From NCBI GenBank assembly GCA_028554795.2, contig CM068842.1:27977577-28041576 (forward strand): 64,000 bases of DNA, read 5' to 3'. The notes under the pieces were generated by a model. The model ran no database searches. It saw only the letters and a program-made list of their open reading frames with translations, and was not told the DNA's origin. The stretch comes from Sinohyriopsis cumingii (taxonomy: Eukaryota > Mollusca > Bivalvia > Unionida > Unionidae). Shown piece after piece: positions 28,604 through 40,532 of the stretch; the first letter of the stretch is position 1; each line of letters opens with the position of its first letter. The position numbers and the translations under genes are program-made.

Positions 28604-29925
28604 TTTTTTTTGGGGGGGGGGCGGGCCTGATTGATATTTGAGTGTAAGTAGTTTTTGGGATGTTTAAAAATAAGTCTTTCCATGAAATTTTCCCAACAAA
28701 ACGCGGTAGTGAAAAAGGCCCGTGATTTGAAGGATCGCGGGCACATTTAATTTTATACACCGGCATTACTTGCAGGATGTTCTATCAAAATTGAAACACG
28801 TTTTTGACAAGGAACACGTTGAACAAAATTCAGATTGATTTAACTATAATACTTTGAGCATATGGTAACTTGTTTGAATCACACCACATGCTTTGTGGGT
28901 GGGGTACGGTGCTGATTACATTAAAAATGAAAAATGTCTTCTTCTGTTATTAAAATATTAGCAAGTTTGCAAGTAGTTTCCAAGGGTAAATTTGGTGTAT
29001 TGACATTGTCAACATAAACTTTGGCTTTAGTAGAGAAAGGAATTAAGAGATTCTGTCATTACAACATCGGCAAATGCTGCATATAACGAACAATTCGCAT
29101 TTATACTCCTTAATGGAGATGTCGAAGATTAAAAGTTGTCTTTCACAAATGAAACAATTTTCCAAAAATCTCTTGATTTTACAACAATCGTGTCTCCATT
29201 CTCCAAGTTACTAATCAATCTTGCTCTTTTTTCTGGTTGTTCACATTTCTACGTACTTTTTGAGCGTTTTTTGACAGTGACTCCGATTATTACTATTAAT
29301 GGTTTTCTTTCCTCGTGCGGTTGCATTTGCTGTTTTTTTTTTCAATTTTTTCTTCAGCCGAACGGATACTGTGCCAAATGGTACACACTTTTTTATATAG
29401 GAAACTGATTTGTTTTTGACAAAGTAGAAGTTACAACGGCATCATTGACATGACCACTTGGCTCTAACTTCGCTTGTCTGGTTTATACATGTTATAAGAA
29501 TAATGTTTTTTCTTTAAAATCTGCTTTACTATGAAGCCAAACTTCTCTTTTATAACATGTCTAAGATTTATAATGGAGCCTAGTAATCAAATATGAGATC
29601 TTATGATCACCTACTTTTGACTCAACTGAGATTTTTCCGAAATAAGGAACATCTATGGCTGCAGATATAATAATGGAATCAAACAGAGTTGTCATGGTAG
29701 CTGTTACTCTTATTATATTGTACATGTCGTTAAGCACAGCCACCTCTCTGATGCTTTTGAAATCAGCACCGTCTATCTTATGACCATCGTCAGGAATGGT
29801 ATTAACTAGACAAGTTTCTATAAGCACAACAATGTAAAAATCACCAAAATTTGTAGTGTAAAGATCTAACTCATAGCAAACAGATCTAAAATTAAAATGT
29901 ACAGAAGATAACATAGTATCCATTG
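27345..29925 (-). mobile_element. CR1/Jockey-like LINE relic (endonuclease, linker, reverse transcriptase)
   Basis: Read on the minus strand, three parts appear in the correct order. An endonuclease C-terminal segment is at about 29923-29565 (VTATMTTLFDSIIIS, then VGDHKISYL in place of SDH). Linker blocks lie at about 29250-29030 (DFWKIVSFVKDN). Reverse transcriptase blocks lie at about 28480-27350: FCDVCKTFD, WHKGLLYKLK, LIDWFSDYLSNRLQ, GPFIFIVCINDTGDNV, a decayed FADD site read as INDDSSL, and the C-terminal thumb/HICPLLE..IVTGL blocks. Multiple stops and frame changes make it dead. An (AT)n array interrupts the RT region upstream of FCDVCKTFD. Confidence 0.75.
28519..28601. repeat. (AT)n microsatellite inside the LINE reverse transcriptase
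   Basis: About 41 TA units, followed by a poly-T/poly-G run at 28603-28621. Confidence 0.97.
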
Positions 29926-30224
29926 ATGATGTAAGTTTATATACATTCGAGAAGTAATTTAATCCTCCAAGTTATACAACGAACATTTAAGAAGAACGTA
30001 CAGCATTGAGAAGCAAATTCGAAATAATCCTACATGCTATATCACAAGCCAAAAATATAGTGTTCTGAGTGAATTCCAGTGATGTTCCGAATGAATTCCA
30101 ATCTTCAATGTGCTGACGTACCAACAGTAATGATGTATCACAGTCATATTATCCAGAATGTTTTTGAATTAATTCACAATAATCCTATAGTAATATTTAA
30201 GTCCAAAGTCAATGACCAACTGTA
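29926..30224. other. Host DNA, no gene recognised
   Basis: AT-rich, stop-rich in all frames; it may be the upstream part of the LINE relic. Confidence 0.35.
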
Positions 30225-30227
30225 AAA

Positions 30228-30266
<39 letters not shown>
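30225..30266. repeat. (AAAT)n microsatellite
   Basis: About ten AAAT units. Confidence 0.95.
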
Positions 30267-30267
<1 letters not shown>

Positions 30268-30800
30268 CTAAATTACACATGAACACAAATAAAAGACTGA
30301 TATTAAAATTTAAAAAAAACAACAAGAATAGTAATATAAATGGTAATATATGTGTACTTCTTCCTCTTTTTTGTACATCTCCACGGCTCTATGTCTTAAT
30401 ACATCTAGACTATACATGTCATACGTCACATTACATCTCCATCTTACTTATGTTGCAATAAGTCAACCATCCAATCGGAAAATTACTTAAAACTGTAAAC
30501 CGGTTCATTTTCTAAGACCATCAAATGTCATAATTAAGGCTCGGTATAAAATCCAAATAAACAACCTCTTTACTGCTCATGGTCTTAAAATAGAATCTAT
30601 ATTCGTGCAAAAAAATTCGCAATGTAATATCTTATTTATAAACGATCATTACAATCTACAATCATGGACAAACTTACACACACAGTAGAGATATGCATAA
30701 CAGTATGACTGTTATTTGTGATGAGGATTCACTTATGAAATGTACTGCAAAAATAACATTGAATTCAATATAAGTGACTAAATTCAATATAGCTCAAAAC

Positions 30801-30839
<39 letters not shown>

Positions 30840-32780
30840 TTCCTCTACCAGACATACTGACCGCCACGTGTTACCTATTATGTGCTGAAAATGGCGTTAA
30901 ACCCGCAAAAAGCCAAATCATGAACAAGGCTGTCCATCTTTACCATAAGAATAAAGCTGCATGCATTTGCTACTCTTAACAAGCTTCAGTTATAAATAGC
31001 ACATGCCTAATCTGACTAGTTGTGGTCACTCTAAAACATATTACAATAAAGCGACTTAGCCTTTTTTTTTTCTTCACACAGGTACATCATGTAAACCTGA
31101 TACTAAAATTAGCAAAAATTAGGATTATACTATGTTGCAATTTGACACCTCGCTCTCGATTTCTTAGTGGGTGTTTGCTTTTACAATGACACTTTTCGGT
31201 AATTTAGGTGTCATTTTGATGTGGATAAAGAATCCATTTCACCAAGCCATCAATCTTCTTTATCAGATCTGATAAAGGCCAAAAGACAGCGAATGTAAAA
31301 CTTTCTGTGATTTTTCATTTGATCAGAAAGCGTCAGGTTGTCGCAGGACACCGATATTTTCAAGACTAATCTGTATTGATACATTGTCATGCCAAAGGAA
31401 AACTGATAGCAGATATTTGTTTAAACGTGTAATTACTTTTCACAAGAACGATGTCGTAGTTCAGAGACAAAATGAGGATTTTAAGTGTCTTAGTCGATTC
31501 CCACCAACTTTCACACAATGCATGCTGTGCAATCTATTTATAAAGCAGATGATATCGCGACAAAAGACGATTGGTGGAAATCTAGTTGATGTGATGACCG
31601 AGAAATGTTGCACTTTTTGGACACTCGGCAATTTTCCTTTTTATGGCGCCGTGTGTTTTTCGTTCGAACTAACGTTTGACAAAAACGGATTTAGTACCAA
31701 AGTTCTTAGAAATTGAGGCAGTTGAAATTCTTCTTTCAAATGCAAGTTTTTGTGTTGTTCTTTTTGTGAAAATTAATTGCATGCTTATATAAATTACATG
31801 CTGACGTCTTTTCTTTGGCGTGACGGTGTATAATAATGCTATACAGTCTTGAACATGCAGGTGATCTGATGTAGGCGTAACAATGTCGGAGACTATAATA
31901 CAACCAAACAATTTTGATATTGGCTGATAATATCTCGTACGTCTGACTCATAATGATCTGTTATGGCTCATTGAAAAGGAAACTGATGACACACAGAATG
32001 CTGCAAGGTTTCACTGTCAACGCGAATACCGCTAGCAAATCAAGGTCTATATATGGAACTGAAATTTCTCGAGTTACAAACGTTATATTGTAAATTTTCT
32101 TTTTCTTATTTGGATTAAGTGCAATCATGGACTGAACTTACAAAACCCGGTTGAAGGGAAAACGCGAAACTTAAAATTATAACCTGAATCAATCATTTAA
32201 TTTCTGTATTAAGACTTATTTCTACAATATTAATGAACAACTGATATTGAGAATGAAATAGCATGATGACCTTCCCTTAACTCAACCAGTTATATTGTTA
32301 TGTATATTTAATTTGTATTATGTGTTGGCTTTTCTTAATGATTATATGTTATATACATATGTATTTAGTACTTGGCTTCGTCCAAAATCACTGTGTACCT
32401 GACCATGGAGATTTATTTTGTAAACTACATAATACATATCTGACATTTCTCTGTGGATTAAATATTCAGATCATTACTAATGTAAACATGTTTACCTGAA
32501 TTTGAGTTAAAAGATACAGTCTTGATTCTGACCCTAGAACTTCTAGAATTGAAGTTTCCATCAAGTGACAGAGTATTTTTTTAAAAAAGGGTAATTACGA
32601 CCCAGGCTAAGTAGATGGATATATAAACTTTTTTATCTAAAAATTACTCGTTCTTGCCTAAACACTTTGAAGCAGAATCAGTCTTATTGTTGTGTTCAGA
32701 ATTTTTCATTTGGGTTGATTTGTTTATTTAATTTATTATTCATTGGAAATAAAAAAAGGTGCTTATCAATAACATTCTTG
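30267..32780. other. Host DNA, no gene recognised
   Basis: AT-rich. A (GA)n tract lies at 30804-30835. The longest frame (31384-31716, plus) has no features I recognise. Confidence 0.4.
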
Positions 32781-32789
32781 GACAGAAAT

Positions 32790-33170
32790 ATAAATTTGGA
32801 ATTATAGTGAATTCAGACAAGGACATGTTTTGGATTAATTTATTGTGATATATCAAAAAGACTGTTAGCACAACATCAAAATCCAGGTCACTGGCACATT
32901 AACAAATTCGAAACTACAGTCACATCAACACATTCCATATTAGAACTCGTTTGGAATAACACTGGAATTTAGTTGGAACTTTATACATTTGGAATATTCA
33001 TAGAACTTTTAGGACTATTTTGGATTCAATTCACAATACCGGAAGTTGTTTTTAAATTTTCACTTTGCATTCTAGGGAAATAAATTATTTGTTGAATTTT
33101 ACAAAACTTGTTGGTTGTAGCTCTTTTCTCTTAATTAGTCTAAGACAATAGAATCACAACAATATAAGCT
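32790..33170 (+). repeat. Dispersed repeat, copy 1 (retroelement-end-like)
   Basis: Shares with 60020-60410 and 62930-63290 an order of phrases: TGAATTCA, 'ttgga/tttggga', TTCA(A)TTC(G/A)CAATACCG, AAATAAATT(A/G)TTTGTT, TTTTACAAAACT, CTCTTTTCT. The common AATAAA-like right end suggests a solo LTR or retroelement 3' end; the family is unknown. Confidence 0.5.
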
Positions 33171-34165
33171 GGAAAGGGTGGGAAGTATGCATGACTTAAA
33201 GACGATTTAATGCATAAAAATGATATGCCTAAAAAGTAATCATTTCAACAAAGAAGATAAATTAGTGTAAATAAATCCATTATCAAAAAAAAATGTTTAC
33301 GGTTGAAGTGATAAAACAGGAAAGAACTTAAATACAAAATGTGTATCGAAAGTAAAGGGTTTAACAAAGTCTGACCGAAACTAGAATTACAATTTTAGGA
33401 CAAACATCAAATCATATTAACGAAAAACCAGACATACACATGGTGGGGCTGTCAGCCATTATACATGGTGTCTGCACCCAAACCTATAATTGACAACTTT
33501 CGGCAGATAATAACACGAAGTAGTACGATTACTGTAGGAACAAGGTGTTCACCGCCACTAATTGTATTATCTGACATTATTGACCGCACATACATTCTAT
33601 CCTGCGGATTTTAAAAATAATCGAATAAGCATACAAAGAAACATTTGTCTCGTTACAGCTATAATGTACTTTAATTTGGGGTGTGCTATTTCTTCATAAA
33701 GTACACCACAGTGTTATTATATCGTATTTTATCACATTGCATCGAGGCATTCTTACTGAAAGCACGTGATCGATTGGGTCAAGGCAGGGTTGAAAAAACC
33801 CATTTTCGCCATAGGCTGTAGGAAAATAACGGAAGGATGACAGTGATACAGAGTATCAAAGAAATAAACCCATACAAAAACAGTATCAAAGCTTCCTAAC
33901 TGAACGCATGTAACCCTTTGGGTCAGTGTAGCACGACAGGCTTGGATAAACATTTTCATCTCTCTCTATCTCACTGTCCAAATTGGAAGAATCTGAACTT
34001 AGGCTTTCCGGAGACTGTTGGAACAATATTAGCTTCGACTTTCACCTACTGGTTATATACATATATAATTATTGCTAAAGTTCGGTACTTCGATGTAATA
34101 AGGTTGTAGCTTGATGGGGCAATTGTATGAAACGCCAGAGCTGTCTTAAGATGACAATTGTTATT
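33171..34165. other. Host DNA, no gene recognised
   Basis: AT-rich with short frames only. Confidence 0.4.
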
Positions 34166-34315
34166 GTATGAAGTGCAGACTTCTAATATGCTGTGCATTT
34201 GTACTCATATGACGTGCAAACTTCTTTATATGCTGTGCTTTTGTACTTATGTGATGTGCAAACTTTTTTATATGCGGTGCTTTTGTACTTATATGATGTG
34301 CAAACTTCTTTATAT
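34166..34315. repeat. 42-bp tandem repeat, 3-4 copies
   Basis: Unit TATATGCTGTGCTTTTGTACTTATATGATGTGCAAACTTCTT with point changes. Confidence 0.85.
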
Positions 34316-34639
34316 TTTTCTATTAAATGACTAATCTGACCAACTGACCTCTCAGCATTGTTCCAGATCATTTCAGACTTGTTTCATCATTACTTTAGTT
34401 GATGTGTTGTATGAGTACCTCCGTGTGCATATTATTAGCTGAGCACATAATATTTGCTTTACAAGTATACACACTACTTCAGGTAATAATTATTATTGAT
34501 CTGATAAAATTAGGTTTAATATCATCATTCCATCTATTGGTTTAATTATTTTCATTTCATATTACGCCATTTCATTCATGTGATTTTAGAGGAGACAGCT
34601 GCCCATACTAAGTCTGGCATGAATAATTAGAAATTTCCA

Positions 34640-34960
34640 TTAACCTTTATTAAGGAGTCTGGGAACATGAGCACCATTATCTAATGCGGTTTTGAAGTTG
34701 TTAGTTGATCACTTTGACGAGTCTCGATGGATAATGTGTTCCACTCTCGAACGGCAGAAGGAAGAAACGAGTTAACATAGAGACTTGTTCTGGCTTGTAT
34801 TTCTTGGAATTTGTTAGAGAGATAAATATGTCTTGCAGCCGGTGGAACTTGAATCCGCATACCATTTTGTATAAAAGTGTAAGATGTATTTCTCTCGTCT
34901 GGATTTAAGATTTGCGAACCTACTTTTTGATATAAACGTCAATATATACTAATTTTGCTT
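34640..34960 (-). mobile_element. LINE 3'-end fragment
   Basis: The minus-strand translation includes SLYVNSFLPSAVREWNTLS, the SF-P-S-x-x-x-WN-x-L block found at the C-terminus of CR1-like reverse transcriptases. Only this end is visible. Confidence 0.55.
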
Positions 34961-35564
34961 ATCACTCAAAATTCTGGCTACCTCATTTTATTTGTTTTTC
35001 TTTTTGCAGGAGTTCTCTTTACTCGAGTAACGTATATGTGTCCCAAAATACATCACATTTTTCAGACTTATCATATGCTTTGTAACGATTTCCCGTCAAG
35101 CTGAAATTTGAGTTTGCGCACAACATGAATTCTTCACCATACTTTTATTTTATATATTCCATTTATTCGTCACATAAGCAATTGATAGAAAGAAAAGCTC
35201 AAAGAGGTCTGTGCGTGTCATCTTCCTCAAGTTTGTGCCTGAGAATATTTTAATCGAGGATCGAAGTTTTTGTTAATTTTTTTATATATAGAAAGTATGA
35301 TGGATTCAGTTTTAAATGCAGTTAAGAGACACAACCCAGTTATTTGTCCATTTAGAGATCTGTATGATTAATAGTCGACGTTTATGATAATAGTATCTTC
35401 TAGGTGTATAGAAACCGAGAAATTATCTCTCGCTACTTTGCCCAGTCTTAAGGCGCTAAATACTAGCAATGCACGATTGCCCGCGTGCTTGAGATATTAA
35501 CCGCGTGCGTGATGCCACGCAAGCTTTCATATACTTCTAATTATAGAAATTGATAAGCCTAATT
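34961..35564. other. Host DNA, no gene recognised
   Basis: AT-rich sequence leading to the copy B insertion site. Confidence 0.4.
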
Positions 35565-35570
35565 AGCAGG
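35565..35570. other. Target-site duplication (left) of Polinton B: AGCAGG
   Basis: AGCAGG before the left TIR and again at 52674-52679. Confidence 0.93.
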
Positions 35571-35949
35571 AGTAGTAAATGGGGGCACCCTAGCATCAAG
35601 GGGAATTAGCATTACAAGACCCCTTGGGCAACTCTAGCGTCAAAGGAAAATTAACATGGAGAAAAATCGTGGGTCAGATTAGCGTCAAGGGAAATTAACA
35701 TGGAGAAAAATCGTGGGTCACTCTAGCGACAAGGGGAATTTAACATGGAACTATAGTGTGGGTCTGTCTAGCGACAAGGGGAAATTAACATGGGAATAGA
35801 GTTTGGGTTTGTCTAGGGACAAGGGGAATTGAATATGGGATTTTTTTTTTTAAATTTAAATTTAAATTTAAATTTAAAAAAAGGGGTAGGCAATGGAAAG
35901 GCTATCTCTTTTCGAGAAATATGGCTGGCCCTGAAAAGGGCCTTTGGGT
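35571..35949 (+). repeat. Left TIR of copy B
   Basis: Inverted match to 52297-52673. Its outer part holds six direct repeats of a CTAGCG(T/A)CAAGGGGAA(A)TTAACATGG unit. Outer TIR sequence differs from copy A (for example GCGTCAAGG against GGGACAATGG), while the inner 70 bp are almost identical to A. Confidence 0.93.
35927..35942 (-). terminator. Histone-type 3' stem-loop after SL1 (copy B)
   Basis: Same 16-base stem-loop, flanks and downstream AAAAGAGA as in copy A, 25 nt beyond the SL1 frame end. Confidence 0.8.
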
Positions 35950-35967
35950 TTTCTTCTCCTTCTGCTT

Positions 35968-36354
35968 CTAATTTCTTCTTTTTCTCCACCAAGTTCTTAT
36001 TTTATCTCCAACACTCTTTCTCTTCTTCTCTTTCTTTTTCTCCTGCTCTTCTTTCTTCTTCTCTTCCTCCTCTTCTTTCTTTCTCTTCTCATTTTCTTCT
36101 TCTTTTTCAATCTTTTCGTTCCATTTGCTTATTCTTATTCTTTCCTCTTCATCCTCCTTCTCCTCCTTTATCTCTTTCATGACACCACTAATCTTGTCCT
36201 TTACCTTTTTTAAGTTATTAATTTCCATCTTTACACGATGGGGACTATAGGAATAATGGTCTTCAACCAGTCTTATTAACATCTGCTCCATCATTCCTAA
36301 GTTGTCTAAAACGTCTTGTAATGTTTATATTTTGTCCATTTGGTTAGAAGCCAT
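35968..36354 (-). pseudogene. SL1 in copy B, stopped at codon 10
   Basis: Same 387-nt frame as copy A from the ATG at 36352-36354, but codon 10 is TAA (CAA in A). An internal ATG at 36294 could still give a 108-residue product lacking the first 20 residues; whether it is used is unknown. Confidence 0.75.
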
Positions 36355-36409
36355 CTTCTTTTTTTATTCTTTGCAGAATGGTTTGAACGACGAATACTAT
36401 GGGTTCTTA

Positions 36410-36510
36410 TACTTAAAGCGCGTACGTGAAGGAAAACATCCCCCTAAAACGTAAAATTGATCTTACCTAGATCATGACCAAACAACGCGCGAACGTGAAG
36501 GAAAACATCC
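36410..36510 (-). promoter_or_regulatory. SL1 promoter module pair (copy B)
   Basis: Two copies of the GCGCG.ACGTGAAGGAAAAC module, as in copy A, next to a TATAAGAA box. Confidence 0.6.
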
Positions 36511-36529
36511 CCCTACTTTTTCATTCATA

Positions 36530-36935
36530 TAATAAAACCCAAACTATACTTTCTCATTTCATATAATAAAAACCCAAACTATACTCTCCACATACGCTAA
36601 GAAACAATAAACAAAATCCATAATCTACTATCCACACAATCTTACGTGAGCGCTTACAAAACCCAAACTATACTCTTCACATACGCTAAGAACAATAAAC
36701 AAATCCATAATCTACTATTCACACAATCGTACGTGAGCGGGTACAAACACAAACACAAACACACAAACACAAACACACAAACACACAAACACATACGCTA
36801 AGAACAATAAACTAATCCATAATCTACTATCCACACAATCGTACGTGAGCGCTTACAGAACCCTAACTATACTCTTCACCTACGCTAAGAAACAATAAAG
36901 AAACCCATAATCTACTATTCCCACAAACATACCTG
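36530..36935. repeat. Intergenic tandem array (copy B)
   Basis: Shorter version of the 5420-5990 array, with fewer ACGCTAAGAA..ACGTGAGCG units and different (CAAACACA)n length. Confidence 0.85.
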
Positions 36936-37067
36936 AGCTCTTACAAGCACCAACACACAAACACATACCCTCACACTATCTTAAAAAAGAGTTAGTGTTT
37001 ATAATCACACTACTCTACCTACACACACTGGCAAATCGATCGTTATTTCTTTTCTAGAGTATTGGGT

Positions 37068-37083
37068 AGCCCTGAAAAGGGCT
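37068..37083 (-). terminator. Histone-type 3' stem-loop after SL2 (copy B)
   Basis: AGCCCTTTTCAGGGCT followed by ACCCA, 30 nt beyond the SL2 stop. Confidence 0.8.
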
Positions 37084-37113
37084 GTTTTTTTTTTGAACTT
37101 CATGGACACCTGG

Positions 37114-37491
37114 TTAATGGTGGCACCTTCCAGGCCTAGCGCCACATACACATCTTGTCCCCCAGTTACTTTTTACCTTTTTGGGGGAGAGAGCAGAGGC
37201 AGGATATGTCGCTTCAGAATCCCAATTTTCGCTCTCTGGGATTTTGAAATTTCTTCTTCTTCTCTCCTTTTCCTCCTCCTCCTCTTCTTTGTATCTTCTC
37301 TCCTCCTCTTTGTATCTTCTTTCCTCTTCTTCTTTATATCTTCTCTCCTCCTCTTCTTTGTTTCTTCTTTCCTCCTCCTCTCTTATCCTTCCCTCCTCCA
37401 CAATGGCTTCCGCGGCCAGTTCATTTAATATGCGCCTGGCATATTCCAGATGCACATGAAGTTCCAACAGTTTCTCCAGTCTCGTGTTCAA
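37114..37491 (-). pseudogene. SL2 in copy B, start codon lost (ATG to TTG)
   Basis: The 125-codon frame is kept, with one or two substitutions relative to A, but the initiator at 37489-37491 reads TTG. The next in-frame ATG is not visible before the coiled coil. It may be untranslated or use a near-cognate start. Confidence 0.7.
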
Positions 37492-37945
37492 TTTTGGTGT
37501 TGATCAATCAACAAGGGTAGCTGGACTGCCGAACGAGTTTCAATTTATAGTGAAAGCGCGGACGTGAACGAAAACATCCCCTAAAAACATAAAATTGATC
37601 TTACCTAGATCATGACCATAAAACAACGCGCCGACCTAAAAGAAACACTCACTCACTTTTTATGCTACCCATCACTATTTTAAAATTTTTTATAAATCAC
37701 TTCAATAGACTATCCACATACGCAAAGCAATCCAATCTAACCCCAAATTTACACCTCAAACACCAAAAAAAAAAAGACATTATTTTAATCTACTATCCAT
37801 ACCAACTTACTTAACCACTTACAAACACAAACACACAAACACACACCCTCACACTATCTTAAAAAAGAGTTAGTGTTTATAATCACACTACTCTACCTAC
37901 ACACATTGGCAAATCGATCGTTATTTCTTTTCTAGAGTATTGGGT

Positions 37946-37961
37946 AGCCCTGAAAAGGGCT
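37946..37961 (-). terminator. Histone-type 3' stem-loop after SL3 (copy B)
   Basis: AGCCCTTTTCAGGGCT followed by ACCCA and TCTAGAAAAGAAATAA, 29 nt after the SL3 stop. Confidence 0.82.
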
Positions 37962-37990
37962 GTTTTTTTTGTTTGCTATGGCATTCTTTT

Positions 37991-38347
37991 TTAGTTTCTA
38001 AGAATGCGATGTCCTCTGAGGATAGACTTTCTGGCGATAGGTCTGCTTCTTCGGAAAGAGAAGAAGAACTCTTTGGTGTCGATACGACAATCGACAAAGC
38101 CTCTGTCAGCTTCAGGCTGCTGCTGCTGCTCTTGATGTTGTTGTTGCTGCTGTCTCTGAAGTCTGTACTTCTCTGTCCATTCTTCTTTTTCCCTGTTCAT
38201 TTCTTCTCTGAAGAGCTTTTCTATCAGGTCTTCAGTGATTTTTAACATTCTCACATTCTCTATTTCTTCTGGCTTCGGTATCAGACTGTGTCTGACCCTA
38301 TGCAAATTCACGTAGGCTTCGTTGAGTTTAGCTAGTTTGGAGCACAT
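37991..38347 (-). CDS. SL3 in copy B (118 aa), intact
   Basis: Same as the copy A gene apart from a few substitutions, including a histidine inside the glutamine tract and a Glu-to-Lys change. ATG at 38345-38347. Promoter module and stem-loop are present. Confidence 0.7.
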   Translation of the reverse strand: MCSKLAKLNEAYVNLHRVRHSLIPKPEEIENVRMLKITEDLIEKLFREEMNREKEEWTEKYRLQRQQQQQHQEQQQQPEADRGFVDCRIDTKEFFFSFRRSRPIARKSILRGHRILRN

Positions 38348-38539
38348 CTTCTTAGGAGGATGAGTCGACAATGGATAGTTAGACTGGAAACAACCCGGTT
38401 CTTAAAGTCAAAGCGCGGACGTGAAGGAAAACATCCCCCACACGGTTTTTGAGTCGCAACGTTTAGTGAGTGTCATGAGAGGGATAGTAAGAAATTAAAG
38501 AGCATCAATCCAACATTCTTATAGCTAAACAAAAGACAA

Positions 38540-38735
38540 AGGCATTTTTTTTCAAAACACAACATTTTTTATTCAAAAATCACTTAACACTAAACAACAA
38601 CTCTAACATTTTTAACAATAATCCAACAATATAACATCAAACAATTTTTTCAAAACACAACATTTTTTATTCAAAAATAACTTAACACTAAACAACAACT
38701 TTAACATTTTTTAACAACAATGCAACACTAAAAGT
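38540..38735. repeat. About 100-bp duplication with poly-A signals (copy B)
   Basis: Same duplicated TTTTATTCAAAAAT segments as at 7585-7775, on the minus strand beyond the capsid stop. Confidence 0.6.
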
Positions 38736-38776
38736 TTCTCCACTAGGTAAAGAGGGATAACAGTCTTCCATGGTTT

Positions 38777-40096
38777 CTAGTAATCTAGGATGACTTCTCT
38801 CAAACTGTTGATTTCTATGGTATTATCGAATTCTGCATACAGGATGAGGTTCACCGTTTCATCAGGGTCTCGGTCTTTAAACTGAATTTCCACACGAATC
38901 TGGCCGGATTTTATAGGGTGGAAATGTCCCTCGTCGCTGCCTTGGTCTGGAGTGAAATCAAAAGCCCACAAAGCGTAGCCTCCTGCATAATCCTCGTACG
39001 TAATACCGTGACTGGTATTGGTTCCTAACTGTCCGGTGGCTTCGTACAGGGACAAGTACGATCTCAAGTAATTCTTCTTGGTAAAGTCAGGTTCGAAAGG
39101 TCGGGTACACAAGGTCTTGCCATCGCGACTGACTTCGATTTTGGACACGCCAAAGTGTTGAAAGTAGAAAGGATTTTTTTCGGCAGCTCCGTTGAAGGCT
39201 GTATTCTCGACGATACCAACGATCAAACGTTTGGGTAACTGTCCTTGGAACAGATGATCTTCGATCATGGATCGCTGTCCCTTGGGAATGGTGAAGGTTT
39301 TCACTTCCACGCGTCGTATGGGATACTTGGCAGTCGTTCTGCTCAACGTCTGACTGATGTCGTTTCCCACTTTAGGTAACACTTCCACACGGCGTACGTA
39401 GAGTCTGGCTTCTAGGATTTTGGTTTTGTAACCGTCACTATCAGCCATCAAATGGAAAGCGGCACTGCTACGATTCAGTCTCAGGCGGACATCCACCCCG
39501 TTCAGCAAATACTTTTCTTGCAACCACATGTCCAAATGCAAACGATCCATCAGTTCTAAACTTGTGTCGGCTCCCGTGATTCTCTTTCTTCGTTCTACAA
39601 ATCCATCATTGTTGTCTTTCTTTTCATCAGTTTCCAATATTTCAAACTTGGTAGGTTCGTCAGCTTCCCATACCACACAGGCATTGAGATGAGTGTTCTT
39701 GGCATCTATTCCGTACGTCAAGAGATTTTCCAGGTAGGCACGATAAGGGTAAGTATCCATGCTGCTACTGACCAGTTTGTTATTCAAGTACAAGTCCACT
39801 CCACTGAACAAGGAATGCATGAAATTGTTGACGGGAGCTACTGCTTCATCGTCTATAGGACCTCCAGTCTTATCTAGAATTTTGACTTTCAGGTACAAGT
39901 AACTGCTATTCAGATCGATGTAATCTTCGGGCTGTCCTTTGATTTCAAACTCGATGGGAGCGGAATCGGTCAGTGAGGAGACGGGGTGAAATTCCACCCA
40001 CTGGGATTCTTGCATTGTCATCATCGTGGGTGGGGGGGGCATGGCAAACAGATCCAGTTTCGTCTTGGAACAAGCGCAAGATTCTCGGTGCATCAT
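38777..40096 (-). CDS. MCP: Major capsid protein, intact (439 aa)
   Basis: Uninterrupted version of the hexon-like double jelly-roll protein. It has the LDLFAMPP N-terminus, the WVEFHPVSSL block at about residues 32-41, strand blocks through YIDLNSSYLYLKVKI, a conserved NSLREVILDY C-terminus and an arginine codon where copy A has a stop. Two extra prolines occur in the MPPPP segment compared with A. Starts at the double ATG 40091-40096, 16 nt after the preceding gene's stop. Confidence 0.93.
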   Translation of the reverse strand: MMHRESCACSKTKLDLFAMPPPPTMMTMQESQWVEFHPVSSLTDSAPIEFEIKGQPEDYIDLNSSYLYLKVKILDKTGGPIDDEAVAPVNNFMHSLFSGVDLYLNNKLVSSSMDTYPYRAYLENLLTYGIDAKNTHLNACVVWEADEPTKFEILETDEKKDNNDGFVERRKRITGADTSLELMDRLHLDMWLQEKYLLNGVDVRLRLNRSSAAFHLMADSDGYKTKILEARLYVRRVEVLPKVGNDISQTLSRTTAKYPIRRVEVKTFTIPKGQRSMIEDHLFQGQLPKRLIVGIVENTAFNGAAEKNPFYFQHFGVSKIEVSRDGKTLCTRPFEPDFTKKNYLRSYLSLYEATGQLGTNTSHGITYEDYAGGYALWAFDFTPDQGSDEGHFHPIKSGQIRVEIQFKDRDPDETVNLILYAEFDNTIEINSLREVILDY

Positions 40097-40112
40097 TTTT
40101 TGGTCTCTTTTC

Positions 40113-40529
40113 TCAATAATCGAAAACGTCTAAGTCTCGAACGGTTCTTCTTTTCTTGGCCTTTCTAGCTTGAAGTCTGGTGAAAGGGTGTTTTCTTCGT
40201 CGTCTCTTTCTGCCTTGTCCTTGCTGAATGCCTGACTCGGTAGCGTGCAGGGCATTTATAGGTGTTTCTCGGTGACCCAAAATGTCTTTGCCCGTTTGCA
40301 GCAAGACATTTTTGCCTGCCCTCATGAAGGCTTCTTTAGGGTTTTGTTTGTCGATGATGACATTTTGGAGAAATTCTTTGCCTTGCGTCAGTGCCGCATC
40401 TTTCAAGGCGTGCAATCCGCGTGTCACCATCGGTTTCAACACCGGGGCCACCGAACGAAAGGCCGATTTTAACATATCTCCTAAACCGTGTCCTCGCTGT
40501 CGAGCAACCCCTCGGTACACTGGATACAT
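40113..40529 (-). CDS. Small basic pVI/pX-like protein (138 aa), copy B
   Basis: Nearly identical to the copy A protein: RGHGLG N-terminus, amphipathic middle and RKRRRRKHPF basic tail. It starts 3 nt after the penton stop. Confidence 0.75.
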   Translation of the reverse strand: MYPVYRGVARQRGHGLGDMLKSAFRSVAPVLKPMVTRGLHALKDAALTQGKEFLQNVIIDKQNPKEAFMRAGKNVLLQTGKDILGHRETPINALHATESGIQQGQGRKRRRRKHPFTRLQARKAKKRRTVRDLDVFDY

Positions 40530-40532
40530 GAC

